Shown one piece after another: positions 1-12,009 of a stretch of 64,000 nucleotides of DNA (its first letter is position 1; the number at the start of each line of letters is the position of its first letter). The stretch comes from Echiichthys vipera (lineage: Eukaryota; Chordata; Actinopteri; Perciformes; Trachinidae). The DNA is taken from assembly GCA_963691815.1 (NCBI GenBank), contig OY829648.1:26094917-26158916 (forward strand), read 5' to 3'. The notes beneath the pieces are model-generated. The model was given only the letters and a program-made list of their open reading frames with translations, was not told where the DNA came from and ran no database searches. Position numbers and translations under genes: made by a program.

Positions 1-622
1 GCAGTCTGATGTGGAGCAGATGGCAGCTATCGACAAGGCCAAGTGCTGTGACAGAGAGAAGATGTTGGAGGAGGAGCAGAGATTAAAACTTGAGCATGAA
101 GAGGAGGTGCAGAAGCTCAAAGAATACTTACAAAATTTGAGTTTGCCCTCCAAAGAGCTTCAAGCTGAGACACTGAATCAGTCAAACGTCCAGGTACCAG
201 CAGAGGCCCTCATGAAAGAAATGAAGGAAGGCAACACTGAGTCAATCTCCAAGGACCAGGTGCAGGTTGAAACAGTGCAAGATAAACAAGCAGCCCTTGA
301 GCAGGAGATTAAGCTCCTGCAGAGTGAAGCCTGCAAAGCAAAGGTGAATGCCTTTCAGATGGAGGACTACCAGAGGCAGATGGACGTGATGACCAGCTCC
401 AACCTCCAGCTGGCCTGCCAAATCAAAGCGCAGAAGGAGGCCTATCAGACTCTTCAACAACAGATGGAGCCCCAAACCTGCCACCTGACTGAGACGGCTG
501 AGGACGTTGGAGAGAAAGACACTCCGATGAAGGCTCCTGAAAAACAGGAGAAGATTTCACGTTGGAGAAAATTCAAGAAGGCGGTCACTCCAAGACATCG
601 CCGTCAAAACAAGACCAAGTAG
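1..622 (+). CDS. Coiled-coil protein, copy A, 3' end only
   Basis: The window starts inside this gene. The open frame runs from base 2 or earlier to the TAG at 620-622 and corresponds to the last 207 codons of the gene at 48744-50324. The two copies differ at only three amino acids in this part: Cys/Arg near the start, Leu/Ile, and Lys/Glu. The visible protein is rich in Glu, Gln, Lys and Leu in heptad-like spacing, as in a coiled coil, and ends in a strongly basic tail (WRKFKKAVTPRHRRQNKTK). The 5' part with the hexapeptide repeats lies outside the window. The family is not recognised. The near identity points to a recent duplication with the protein still under constraint or little time to diverge. 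Confidence 0.8.
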   Translation, partial: QSDVEQMAAIDKAKCCDREKMLEEEQRLKLEHEEEVQKLKEYLQNLSLPSKELQAETLNQSNVQVPAEALMKEMKEGNTESISKDQVQVETVQDKQAALEQEIKLLQSEACKAKVNAFQMEDYQRQMDVMTSSNLQLACQIKAQKEAYQTLQQQMEPQTCHLTETAEDVGEKDTPMKAPEKQEKISRWRKFKKAVTPRHRRQNKTK

Positions 623-790
623 GCTGAGGTGTGAAACCTCAGGGCACATCAGGCCGTATCAGACTGAAGAGGCCGTAGTGCAGCGCGGTGGTTCAGTGTT
701 CCTCAGACAGCTGGTTTCTGTCTGTCAGGACATTGTATGTTCCACTGTGTCTGCGTGGGTTTCCTCCCGGTGCTCCGGTTCCTCCCACAA

Positions 791-796
791 AATAAA
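791..796 (+). promoter_or_regulatory. Polyadenylation signal of coiled-coil gene copy A
   Basis: AATAAA lies about 170 bases after the stop codon, in a 3' UTR that is nearly identical to that of copy B (signal at 50493). Confidence 0.6.
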
Positions 797-1276
797 GAAT
801 AATGACTATAAAGATAGCAATAAATCTTTAAAAAGATAAATACTTTCTGTACAGTTGTGTTTCTGCAGAGCAGTGTTTCTCACATGTGGGTAAAATATTT
901 TAAAGGTACATTATTGGTGAAAGTTTGAAAAACAGCGTTGTTGAGTATTGAGAATTCTTCAGTGTGTATAATCAAATATATGAGTAACCTCAGAGAGGAG
1001 AAAGTTAATTCACAAATAAAGCTCCATCCAAAGTCTTGAACGTTACTTTTCCAATGTTGGAATATGCTTGAATTCAAATATAGTCCTTAAAAAACTGCTA
1101 TGTTTCATCGACACAGTGACTAAATGTGTTGTTTGAGGTATCTTGAAAAATTTATGACAAATACAAATTGCAGGATTTTCTTTAATGTAAATTTGTTTTT
1201 TCTAAATTGTTAAATTATTTTCTAAAAAAGTGATTAAAATGACATATAATGACATCAAAAATCTAATATTCCTGCA
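797..1276. other. Duplicated noncoding 3' flank
   Basis: AT-rich sequence with no convincing gene. It matches 50499-50975 almost base for base. Small open frames on the minus strand here are equally present in both copies and show no codon-like pattern of change. Confidence 0.6.
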
Positions 1277-2303
1277 CAGTGGCGGGGCAAGGGTCCTTTG
1301 GGGCTCCAAGCAAGAAATTTGTGGGGGCCCCACCCCATCCCTCCACAGTGAAAAAAATTGTTTTTTGCACACAATTTCTGGGACATTTGATATGTATACT
1401 GAAAATAATACTTTAGAAGAGATTAGGGGTTCTCAAAGTGAATTTCAGGGAGGAACAGAAATTCTTAAAACCCTACGCCTATCAATAATTGTTGTAAATT
1501 AACTGACACCAACACAATATAAAATATGAACTTTTTTTATTACAAAAAATAGAAATCTGAATGTTGTTAACAATAAAATAAATACAAAAATAAAATTGAC
1601 TGTTCACATTTGGGTCTTGATGGAGCTGATGACAAAAAAGAAAAAAAAACAACAACAGGGTATATTTGTTATAAATAATCTTTAATAGCATGGGCTAATT
1701 ACAGCAATTCTTGTTGCAGTTATTATTATTGTCATTGTTATATGTTCTCTATGGAAGTAAAAAAAAAATATTTAACTCACAGTCATCTGTGTCAGCAGTT
1801 GGACTTGATCTCTGATCATCGGTTGGATGTTCCTGCGCAGGAGGTTGGGAAACCACTGTGCTGCTGGAGGTGGATGTTGATGGAACTAAACTCAAAAAAC
1901 AACAACAGGGCATATGAGAATCTCTAAGGGCAGGCATATGATTATGTATGTGCACAGCATTTTCTACTACTACAGCTTAATACTACTGCCATGAAGAATA
2001 TTAAGGCATAACATTATCAATTGTGGAATAATGAACTTACAGTTGTCATCATCAGGGATGGGAGGGGGAACATCATCCTTCCCTGGATGTGTTGGTTTAA
2101 AAAAGACAGTAATGATCCTGAGGAGAGATGAGAGGGAAACATATTGTTAAGTTCAACATGTATTATGCACTTGATGTACTCTTGTGGTGGGTGCACATAT
2201 CATATGTACTGCCAAACACATATTTCTCCCTTTCTGGCACTATTAAGTTCATCTCATCATTATGCAAAGCTTATCATAGAAGGTGTACTTTAGTATTACA
2301 TAC

Positions 2304-3247
2304 TACAGTGGAAACCGCTTTTAGTGATCACGTTGGTCCAGAGCCAATTTGATCACTATAAGCGGTTGGTCGCTATAACCGAATTCTTATTACAGTATTT
2401 CACATTTTTTATGCAGAATATTATCTAAACACCATTTGTATCGTTTTTCAATGATAACAATTGCACGAAACGAACCGTTTCAGCATTTACTGAATTTTAT
2501 TATGGTTTCAAACACATTCGTTTCAAATGCTCCTTTTGAGAGGAACCATGCAAGTTATATTACTGCGCAGTGCGCAGACATAACTCATAAATACATAAAT
2601 ACAAATACAGTAACTTCTTCTGTGCGTTGGCTCTGCCGTGAAGCCGGTGCATTTTTTTTTTAAACAAGTCTTAAAATAAACTTTGAAACACTGTTTCATA
2701 GAACAACAACATAGAAGATAACAACGGCATCAAGACGAGTTAAGCTACGTCTGTTTTGTGTTGCGGCTCCGCTGCGCCGCGTTAAGAAGTCACTTCACAT
2801 GTTTCCATGGATCAGTGTTGTCTAACACCAAGTTCACTGCTTTTTCAAAACGATAAAAAAAAATCTGTCATAAGCCTTGAGGAGACGTTTCTCATCAGGT
2901 GGCAATGACTTCCCTTTTCCAGCCATGATTCGCGCGCTTGCTGCCGGTGTCAACTCCTTACATTAGCTAGCTGTTAGCTCACTCGTTAGCTAGCTGTTAG
3001 CTCACTCGTTAGCTAGCTGTTAGCTCACTCGTTAGCTAGCTGTTAGCTCACTCGGCAGAAGCAGACGTCCAGCACGTTTTCATTCATAAAATGAGAAAAA
3101 AAATGAACACTATAAGCGGATTTCTCGATCACTATAAACGAATTATTTAAACAGCATTTGTATAGAAATGATTCTGTCCCAAGCCTTTTGATCCATATAA
3201 GCGGTTGATCACTATATCCGTGATCACTATAAGCGGTTTCCACTGTA
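2304..3247. mobile_element. Tc1/mariner-superfamily (Tigger/pogo-like) MITE nested in the hAT
   Basis: Begins TA-CAGTGGAAACCGC and ends GCGGTTTCCACTG-TA, so it has inverted ends and TA target duplications. Sub-terminal copies of GATCACTATAAGCGG recur near both ends. No open transposase is seen. The ends and TA duplication fit the IS630/Tc1/mariner group; the pogo/Tigger label is an inference from the CAGT start. Confidence 0.7.
2963..3054 (+). repeat. 23-bp tandem repeat, four perfect units
   Basis: The unit TTAGCTAGCTGTTAGCTCACTCG starts at 2963 and repeats exactly at 2986, 3009 and 3032. The unit contains the palindrome TAGCTA/AGCT. Confidence 0.95.
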
Positions 3248-3854
3248 TTAGGCTGTTGTTGTTGTTGTTGTTAGACTGTCTGCCTCACTAAACTTTCTGT
3301 TGTTTTCTGCTGGTTGAGACTGGAGAGTGGCGCACATCTCCTCCTGCTAGCTAGCTTCATGTAGCTGTGTCATGTTACGCATTCGTCATAGCTTAGTTTT
3401 TAGCTTATTAGCCGCTATGGAGTCCGTGACAACACAACACAGTCAGTCAGAAAAACATAACAATGCACTTACCACTGTCTTACTTTCGTTTTTCCTCCCT
3501 TTCCTTCCTCTGTTTTTTCTTTTCTGCCCCGCTGGGATAACTCCTCTTCATCTTTTCGCAAGCGCGGAGCTCGGTGTAAGTGGGCTGAGCTCGGTGCTAA
3601 ACAAACAATCAAACCTGCGGTTCGCGCTGATTGACACAGACAGCGCCGACGGCAGAAGTGACGTGGGGGCCCCCAAGGGGGGTTGCTACGGCGCTTTTTC
3701 ATAGTAAATGCCCGTTGTTGTCGTTGCCGTGCCGTACATTAGCACTTGGGGCACCGGTCACTGGGGAGGATGCCCAAGTGGGGGCCCCCTGGAAGCCGGG
3801 GCCCCAGGCAATTGCCTGGTTTGCCTGTTGGCAAGCCCCGCCCCTGTTCCTGCA

Positions 3855-5243
3855 CATATTATATGTAAAATAATATACACAAATTAAAAACCAAGTAACG
3901 TCCCAACACTTGTCACCTTGGGTCGGGTGGCGGCACCAGAGACTCCAGCTTGGAGCATCAGTTGACTTCCAGTGACCATACACACCAGGAACAGCCGAGG
4001 ACGAGAAAATAAAACATGCAGATAGTTTTGATTTTACTTTATCTGTCTCCACCCCAATACAGCATTTAAAAAATGATTTGATTTTGTGTTCCAAGGATTA
4101 TTAAAACATGATAACGGAGATTAAACGATTATCGTTCTCATTTTGTACAGAGTACGTTTTCTTTACAGAGTTACTGACTCAATTTGTTGAATATAGTTTT
4201 TTTAAATGTGTATTTCATTTTGTATTTAAATGTACATATGTTTAAATAACATTTCTCTCATTATTCAGCAAAATCTTTTCCAGAGAATAATCATCAAAAT
4301 AAACATGTTGTCATTTCTTTTGTAAAAAAAAAAAGTTCTTTATTAACTTAGATCATCTTTAGTATTTTGTTTAGCAGGAAAAGCTTTTAGTAGAGTGATG
4401 AAAGCATCACCAGTTGAATCTAAGATTATACTTTATTTTTATTTTTATTTATGGCTCCATTTTGCATCCCTACTGTGGAGAGCTCAGAAGGTTTTTTTCT
4501 ATGGGAGTAGCCCTCAGATTGGTCACAATGTCATTGTCTTGTTTTATGTTGTTTTTGTTCTTTTTTATGTGTGTTTGGGACTTTGTTGTGTATGTTATTT
4601 TGTTTTTTTTTGTTCTGTTTTACCCTTCCTCCCCACTCTTTCTCCACTACTACAGAATACTTTAAGGTCATGCAGTGTCATTCTAACTTATTATTATTGT
4701 TCCTATGGCTAATGCTGTAAAGAAAGGTACTGGGGTGCGTCTTAACTCCTGAAATACTGAGGGAATGAACAAGGCAATCAAATTTGGTAAGGTCCTGACA
4801 CAGTTACAGCACATGTAAGAAACACATCTCAAAACAGCCGACACCTCACGTAATAAGAGGTCGTGGATGAGCCACTTATTGGGGCAGCTATCAAAATTGA
4901 TTTCTTCTTACTCGATAACCTCCTGGACTGTATGAATGCATGTGAATATCACCCAATAGTCACTTCTGACCCAGTCCTACCACTGTTGACATTAGTTTCC
5001 CCTGAGAGAGGTTTAGTACGTACCATCTGTCAAAATGTGATGACGTCACATCAATTTTATCATGAAAAAATAATGCCTAAAAAATACATAACTCCCGTCC
5101 CTTTCAAAATGTGTTGATAAAATATAATTTTGTGGGGGTTATTGGGAGCGGTGCATTGCCAAACCATACTATGTATGTATGGTTTGGCAATCCAAGGATG
5201 ACTCCTGGGGTCTGAGGTGAAAAAAAAGCGGGAAAAGCTATAT
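3855..5243. other. Duplicated noncoding flank, continued
   Basis: Matches 50985-52348 of copy B with scattered substitutions and short indels, including indels in homopolymers. Short open frames such as 4863-5117 recur in copy B, but their differences do not favour silent sites, and I see no domain in them. Confidence 0.6.
5155..5191. repeat. Perfect 15-bp hairpin, copy A
   Basis: Arms at 5155-5169 and 5177-5191 (ATTGCCAAACCATAC and its complement) surround a 7-base loop. The same hairpin is at 52269-52305. It may be the remnant of a small foldback element. Confidence 0.75.
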
Positions 5244-5251
5244 GTCAAAAG

Positions 5252-6352
5252 TAGGGATGCTCGATATTGGCTTTTCTGCCGATATCCGATATTCCGATAT
5301 TGTCCAACCCTTAATTTCCGATATCGATATCACCCGATACCGATACATGCAGCCTTTTTACACCAAAATTCATCACATATCACCTATTATGGAATTTACA
5401 CATTATGCCTAATTCTATTGTGATGCCCCACTGGATGCATACATAAATGCAACACGGCTTTTCAAATGTAAACAGTCTGTACAAAATAAGTTATTGAAAA
5501 AAATGCCATTCATTTATTTGTTTGTGTTTTTAGAGAGAATATTTTGCCTCAAACAACACTACAGACAACATCACAACAAGGAAGATGCATAGCTTCAGTC
5601 CAGAGTAGTAAACAAACATAGTCCTCTTTTTCCAGACTGAGTAACGCCTGAGCCGTAACTTGGCAAATAATACAATCAATAAATTAGCAGTTAAGCTCAA
5701 CATGCTAACCTGTATTGGATCTAACGGATACAGCACAGAAATTACCTTCTCGACGTGACAGTAAACAGGGCTGTGCAATTCGGGTAAACACTGGTCTGAG
5801 AAATACTTGCGACTGGGCGTTATACAGACATAACGTGGCTCGAGGAACTCCACACGTTTGGTGAATCCGGCATCTTGAACGATAGAAAAAGTTTTTTTCT
5901 CGGTGTCGGCTGTTGCTTCTTTCCATCACTTTGCTGCACAGATGTAGCTTATCACTCCCCATGAATCTTCTTGAGGTGGGTGATCAAATTAGATGTATTA
6001 AAGGAAGACGCCTTGTTTCCTCCTCTCATAACTAACGCCTTGCAGTCATTGCAAAGCGCACATTCACTGTTAGTAGATGACACTTGGAAATACTTCCAAA
6101 CCACTGACATCTCATGCACCGGGAGAGCTGAAGCTTGTTAGCCACGGTTAGCAACCTACGAGTGAAGCGTGTTGTTGTTGTTATACGTCATCAAGCACGC
6201 GCCTGTAAACGGCCCGTGTTGCATTCAGGTACACTCGGAAATGCTGAATTAACATCGGATGTAAAAACCCGATACCGATAATTCCCGATATTACATTTTT
6301 AACTCAATATCGGCCGATAATATCGGTGGGCCGATATTATCGGACATCCCTA
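5252..6352. mobile_element. hAT-type MITE, 1.1 kb
   Basis: Ends TAGGGATG and CATCCCTA are inverted, and 8-bp target copies GTCAAAAG flank it (5244-5251 and 6353-6360). Copy B has one GTCAAAAG with no insert at the matching place. The ends are full of CGATATCGG-type repeats. No transposase frame is present. Confidence 0.9.
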
Positions 6353-6544
6353 GTCAAAAGTCAACTGTTAAAAATAAATGTTACCTAACATAGCTTTATG
6401 TTTAGTTTCCATAGGTGGGCGTGGTTTCCAGTGGTTTAGTTTGTATAAGTATAGGAGATGTATGTGTGTGTCTGTGTAAGTGTGTGAGTGTGCATGGGGC
6501 AAGAGGCACAGCCCCATGCACAGCGCCATGGACAACGCCATGGG
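6353..6544. other. Junction and outer part of Maverick left end (boundary uncertain)
   Basis: The first bases continue the duplicated flank. From about 6420 the sequence becomes GT-rich and could be the outermost Maverick terminus, but the right end is truncated so the true tip cannot be fixed here. Confidence 0.35.
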
Positions 6545-6850
6545 CAACCCCCTGGACAGCCCCCTGACCCAGGATGCTGACTCAAGCTCTTTTCCAGCAT
6601 GGGAAAACGATGACGTCGTGGGAGGACCAAAGACATACGCCCCCTTTGCTTCACTACTGGAAATGGAAAACACGGCGAGGGACGGCCTCCCTACACCATG
6701 TGGCGTGCTCTATTGTTGGGGATGGGGGGGCGGAGCAGCAGGATCTGCCATGTGGACCTCCTCCATACTGCTCTTACTGGGGTCAATATCCAACCTTCAA
6801 TGACCTAGAGCCAAATAGAGTCTACACGGCCTCCATGCTCCTCACCCTGC
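6545..6850. repeat. Maverick left terminal inverted repeat
   Basis: About 305 bases from CAACCCCCTGGACAGCCCC inward match, inverted, the segment 60450-60767 on the other side of the copy B Maverick. The match runs through the start of the terminal gene (shared ATG-ACG-TCG-TGG-GA and the peptide stretch CGPPPYCSYWG). Long terminal inverted repeats are a hallmark of Maverick/Polinton elements. Confidence 0.8.
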
Positions 6851-7146
6851 CAGCCACCCCAAATTCCCCCCTGCATGAACTACAGAGAGATACTGAAGTT
6901 TTTTTACCTTCTCAAGATGAACTACTCTCCATTGTAACCTCATATAGACACCTTTCCCCAAATCCATTTCAGGAGGAAAAACACCTTAATGAAATGAATG
7001 AAGCTGAAGTGTGGAGTCCCCAAGATACTGTGTGTAGTCAGAGCCTTGCAGATGTAGAGGAGGGAGATGGGTGGGGGGAGACTGTGTTGCTGGAGCCTTG
7101 GAGCCCTACTGATTCAGAATGTTGTGACAGCCTGGATATCGTAGAA
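6610..7146 (+). pseudogene. Maverick terminal gene, left-end copy, cut by hAT insertion
   Basis: The frame starts at ATG 6610 (MTSWEDQ) inside the terminal inverted repeat and stays open to 7146, where the GTF2IRD2-like hAT begins. An upstream in-frame ATG at 6574 is not usable in the inverted copy because of a one-base difference, so 6610 is preferred. After the shared part the protein becomes acidic, rich in Asp, Glu and Ser, and unlike the right-end copy (60023-60703). The conserved C-terminal CFGCQIDHPSQ region of that copy is not present here. Role unknown; probably a Maverick accessory gene. Confidence 0.55.
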
Positions 7147-7631
7147 CAGGGATGTCAAATTCAAATACATCAGAGGGCCAAAAAAACAAATTTGCTACAA
7201 GCCGAGGGCCGGACTGGTTCAATGTTTATTAAAACATATTAAAATGATTGCATATAACCTATTGAACCAAGACCTAACACCAGGGCCGGAGTGGGACTCA
7301 TTTTCAGCCCTGGAGTTTCATACCTCAGACCGGCCCACTTTAGATCACGACCTATTATATTAAAACAATGTAATTATAACTTTACATGTTAAGCATACAA
7401 TAGCGCACTGTTCTCTAAAATATAACATATTAAATTTGAAAAAATAATAAAAGGTAATAATCTGTAATAACAATCAGAACTTAGATTTCACAAACATTTA
7501 GATTTAAACATGAACAAAGAATAAAATAAGTATGCACAAGTTTGTTATTCACAGTAAAACATAACTTTCTAAAGCTGCCATTATCAGTTTTTCCTCTGCA
7601 CAAGAATAGTGTCAAAGAAACATGGCCAAAC

Positions 7632-10600
7632 CTAAAACATTAATAAACGCCTGAGCAGTGCACTGGTCTCTGCGACTTTGTTTATTACAGTATCATTGTG
7701 CAAAGACATGAGAATTTCTTTCTCAGTGCACATGAGCATGAATGCCTCAAGTTCCTTCTCAGTCAAAGTGCTCCTGAGTCTGTTTTTTATGAACTTCACT
7801 GTTGAGAAACTTCTCTCACAGCCTACTTGTGTGATGGACAGTGTCAATAGCAACCTGTAGGCCAGTCCAATCACATGGTAGGCATCAGTTAGCAGATTGT
7901 ACTGAGAGAGGATGAGGTGAACACAAATTACACAGTTTTTACAGGACGAACAAGTTTTGCTCTCTAGTTCAACATCCTGCTGTTCAATGGAAGGATCCGC
8001 CCCACTTCCTTGTGGCATTTCACTAGCTGTCCTGACAGTGTAACCCTCCAGAGGGGACATCTTCAGTCTGTCCCACTGACATGCAAGGCTGTAGAGTTCA
8101 CTACATAATGTGCCAACTGTAGCTCTATTGTCAAACTTAAGCAGACATTTGCTTATTTCGTCCAGAGCTGAGCTGGGGAGTCCATTTTCCTTCACATGAG
8201 CAAAATTTCTAGGGTCTAGACAGGCAAAATCTGAGCAAAGTTTTGCATTGATAGAAAACCTTCTATGGATACTGTCTGTCACTGTGTCCACAATGACATT
8301 GTGAACTTTGACCTTGAAGTCAGTATCAGCTGATGCTAGCATCTCATCTTTTGCAAGCTCTCCTGGCATTATTTTCTTTTTTCTGAACCTTCTCTCAGGA
8401 AGGGCAGTCTGCACTACCAGCTCACTCTCTTCCTCCTCTTGCAACTTTTCATTAGCCCACTTCACAAACTCATCAGCTGCACACTTAACTCCTTCAAAGT
8501 CCCTAGCACACTCCCTGAGACCCTCCTCTGTCCCCTCAACCAGACGTTGTGCTGTGATGATATCCATTCCTTTTGTCTGTAAGTATTTTGAGAGAGGGGA
8601 TGTCTGCTCAAAAATGCGAAGGAAAGTTTGTGCAGTGAGCACTGTTTCATACCTCGAAAGGCCTTCTATGAATCCCTTTGCCTTGGCCCTCACAGTTGGC
8701 TGTTGTCTTCTGTCATCTACAATGGTGTGCAGAGTCATAAGCACTTCAATAAACAAGGCTCCCTGAGGATTCCCAAAGCACCCAAACACTTTACTTAGTG
8801 CCTGATCCTTAGCCCACCACCTAGTTTGCCCTATTGGGCACAGTCTTCTGTGATGCTTGTCCTTACTGATCTCTTTCCACTTCCGCATGCGCTTGTATGA
8901 ATCTCTTAGGAAAACTGCTATATCATTAAGCAGCGAGAAGAGGGATGCACTTTCCACAACACTGCCTGTTGTGCCTGCCAGTACAAGATTCAAAATATGT
9001 GCATAACACCATACATGAATCTGATTGGGGGACTGCTCAGAGAGGAATGTAGAAAACCCCCGATACTGTCCCTGCATATTAGCTGCTCCATCTGTGGAGT
9101 TGCCCACACATGTGCCAATATCGATATTAAGCTCCTGTAGCACCTTTTTCAGGAGCTCTGCAAAATGCTGCCCTGTAGATGACTCACACTCCACCATAGC
9201 AATCAGTCTTTCATGAATGACATCTGTTACATATCTGAGGATGATGGAGCACTGGTCTTTGCTGCTGATATCTTGTGTGGTGTCAATTTGGACTGAAAAC
9301 ATGCCAGCTTGTCTTACTTCTTCGGCTATAGTGGCCTTTATCAGTTGGCTGATGACATCCACAACTTTATTGAATGTGTCTTTTGACAGCAGTGTAACTA
9401 GAGACCCTCTGCCTTTTGCACCAGTTTCATGTTGTTTTCTGCTGTTTTCTATGCAAGTGTTTACATGTTTCTGTAGGCAAATGTCATATCTACTCAAGAG
9501 TAGAATCAACTCTAGGATGTTGCCATGATTAACAGCAATGTTTTCTAAGCTGTAACCTGCCTCCTCATCTCCCCTGTAGCTAAGGCCACATTTACCTATA
9601 ACTTTAATAACATCCACAATGCGCTCCATCACCTGACGTTTCTGTTTCACTTGGTCAGCACGCAATGACATTTGGTTGCCAGTCAAAAGGCTTTTCACAT
9701 CTGCCTTTTGTACATTCAGAAAGTAAGCATCTGCACTATCTCTGTGTGTCTTGCTTTTTTCATGTTCCATTATTCTTTGGTGAATGTGTTTCCAGTCTTT
9801 CATGCCTCTCTTTATGAAAGGGCCATCAGTAACCAGAGGTGCAAATGCTAGACAAACAGAGCAGTACAGAGACTGATTTTTTTCACAGTAAGTCAGCCAC
9901 TTGCGGTTGGTTCCATCTTTACTATTGAAAACTTTTGGTATTGCAATATTAGAGGTTTGTTGAGGATGATAAGAAAAAAACATAGGTATATCCTTTGACT
10001 GAGGGCAAGCAAAGTAGTCAAAACTATCAACAGACTCATCTTCATCTGTCTCATTCCTATCTTGTGGTTCAGGGTTCTGCTGCTGAGCTGCTGCCTCTGT
10101 AATCAGTCCCTGAGTAGACTCTGCTCTCCCTTTCACACTTCCTCCAGTTTCCATAGACTTGCCTGCACGTATCACATAAAAAACAATAATCTGTAAGGCG
10201 TTAGCATATTTGACATGGAAAGCACGTTTTAACTGAACCAATTAAGATTTTGTTCAATGGCAAAATAAGCAGGCCTATCCCATATTACTATTACTAATGA
10301 TCAAAAGTATAATGGGCCACTACTATCATTTGGGCATAGAAAGTGGTTTTATTGGAACTGATGCTTGCTTGTTCACACACTAGCTCACCTGTGTCTTCCT
10401 CACCACTGGCTCCTGGCTCTGCCTCTGACTCTAAATCATAAAAATGTTCATAAATCTCGTCACAAATCTCCCCTTTTTCAAGTCAAAAATTCGAGTCAGT
10501 TTCATTATTGTAGTGCTGAATCCTCTATCATCATCCAGAGTGGCACTGGGCAGATCCAATAGTTTTAAATTTCAACAGACACCTGCCTTCTAAGTGAGTT

Positions 10601-11846
10601 AACGTTTATCAATTGAGTAGGTCCAGACTCTCTGTGCAAATGAAATGAAGCACGAGTCTGGTAGGACCAGGCTAGGTCTACACCATACTCTTCATTATAT
10701 TAATTCTAATAATATTCACTTAATGAGCAATCCTACCTGCACACTCTGGACCTGTGGGCTGATGGCTGGTGCTTGGTGATGCATCTTGTATCTGAGGGGC
10801 TACAAATCAAAGTTTGTGGCCAGTTATGTGGCGTTGCATCATTATATTATTTAAATTATGTAACTTTAGGTTAGACAGGCTATATGTTATAACTAGGGAT
10901 ACACCCAAATGAAAATTCTTGGCCGAAACCGAAAATGAGGAGACCAAGTCCGAAACACCGAAAGAAATTATTATGCCAATAATTAGTAACATTCAGGGTT
11001 GCCGCGGTATGCGGTATTACCAGTGGTTGAGGCCAACACCGAGTTATTTTGTATTAATTTTTTCCAGTAATAAAAAAAAATCCGGCAACGCCGGTAAACA
11101 AACCCCGCGAAACCCAATCCCTACGACAGCTCCTCGTGCTACGGCCATTCGGAGGCGCACAGAGCTTTTGGCCGTGATATTATATATAAAATTATATTAT
11201 ACTATTATATGGTCGTTATAAGACGCTGTCACCGAGAATTTGCGCGCTGCCACCGAGTGTGAGAGGAGAGTTGACGGTGAAGATGGTGGTTGACCTAGTT
11301 TCAAAGTTTAAACTCGGTAATACCGGTGTTGACACGAGTGAATTACTCGGTGTGAAAATGTCCACAGCGCGGCAACCCTAGTACCATTGCATTTATGGCT
11401 ATGACTGTGTACTAACTTCATTAAAATCAAGGCATTGCAATGTTTACAAATCGCTTTACGTGGGTCTTTCTCAGAATCATTGAAAAACGTCCACACCGCA
11501 GACATATTAGCGCTTATCCAGACAAGCGTGTGCTGGCCGCGCTTTTTTGTTGTTTCGGTGGTAAAAAGTATTTCGGCCGAAAATTCGGTGCATCCCTAGT
11601 TACAACGCCACGCAATTCTTTGACTTGATAGGCTAATTAATTCACTTGAACGGTGCAGGTAAAGTTGCATTTTGTTCATTATCTTGTCTTACCCGTTTCA
11701 TCGTCTTCATTGGTCGTTTCAGACCGCAAGCACGTTTGAATGAAAAAGCTGCCGATTTTTGCACATTTGGCTGCATCTGTCTCCAGGGCTTTTCTCTTTT
11801 TAATCCTCGCTTTTTCTGCGCCACCCTTGCTCTTTTTATTTTCCAT
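7632..11846 (-). CDS. hAT transposase, ZMYM1-like, four exons, 929 aa
   Basis: This is the transposase of the enclosing hAT; it would bind the element ends and cut and paste it in the nucleus. Exons on the minus strand are 11846-11693 (ATG, Lys-rich, ending in GGTAAG), 10799-10737, 10430-10389 and 10162-7632. Every junction has GT and AG, every intron is phase 1, and there is no stop: 2790 bases in all. The last exon alone has an ATG at 10154. It holds a TTF-type zinc-finger region (CEKNQSLYCSVC, then HEKSKTH), a DUF4371-like catalytic core with VQIDTTQDISS and NSTDGAANM, and the C-terminal hAT dimerisation block (GCERSFSTVKFIKNRLRS). Host ZMYM1-type genes derive from this family, but the exact TIRs and target duplication show this one is a transposon. 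Splicing is inferred. Confidence 0.85.
10894..11598. mobile_element. hAT MITE in intron 1 of the hAT transposase
   Basis: Inverted ends TAGGGAT...ATCCCTA with 8-bp duplications GTTATAAC (10886-10893) and GTTACAAC (11599-11606), one mismatch. The ends are rich in TTCGGCCGAAA. It shares its outer TIR bases with the MITE at 5252-6352. Confidence 0.75.
10994..11380. mobile_element. Second MITE nested inside the intronic MITE
   Basis: Inner inverted ends AGGGTTGCCGCG (10995-) and CGCGGCAACCCT (-11379), flanked by GTAACATT and GTACCATT, an 8-bp duplication with one mismatch. About 387 bp, no coding capacity. Confidence 0.7.
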
Positions 11847-11912
11847 TTTGGGTTATTATTTTCGTTGTACATCTGTGGTTGGAGCTAGGCAAACACCACT
11901 GAAGTGTGCGGA

Positions 11913-12009
11913 CCATAGACATATAAAGAGTAGACGCCGCATCGAACGTTAGGCCGCATTTCTCGCGGCCCAACGTTCGATGCGGCGTCTACTCTTTATA
12001 TGTCTATGG
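11913..12009. mobile_element. Near-perfect foldback (palindromic) MITE
   Basis: A 38-bp arm at 11913-11950 is exactly reversed and complemented at 11972-12009. The middle (GGCCGC...GCGGCC) pairs again, leaving a loop of about 7 bases. The whole unit would form a single long hairpin. Confidence 0.85.

Larger units (their letters stand above)
1277..3846. mobile_element. Non-autonomous hAT-type DNA transposon, 2.57 kb
   Basis: The element starts CAGTGGCGGGGC and ends GCCCCGCCCCTG, a terminal inverted repeat of hAT type. It is flanked by identical 8-bp copies of TTCCTGCA (1269-1276 and 3847-3854). The matching place in copy B (about 50968-50985) has a single uninterrupted target, so this is a filled/empty site pair. 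No transposase frame is visible inside. The body contains a Tigger-like MITE (2304-3247) and a 23-bp tandem repeat. Confidence 0.88.

Noticed and set aside
2309..3245. Repeated GATCACTATAAGCGG motifs considered as regulatory operators
   Set aside because: They are the sub-terminal repeats of the Tigger-like MITE.
3699..4094. 131-codon minus-strand frame, partly conserved at 50977-51219
   Set aside because: It crosses the hAT boundary at 3846, so its C-terminal part is transposon sequence.
4863..5117. 84-codon frame conserved at 51977-52231
   Set aside because: Conserved only because the flank is duplicated; changes include nonsilent ones and there is no domain or promoter.
8308..8766. 152-codon plus-strand frame within the hAT transposase
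   Set aside because: Shadow of the minus-strand transposase exon.
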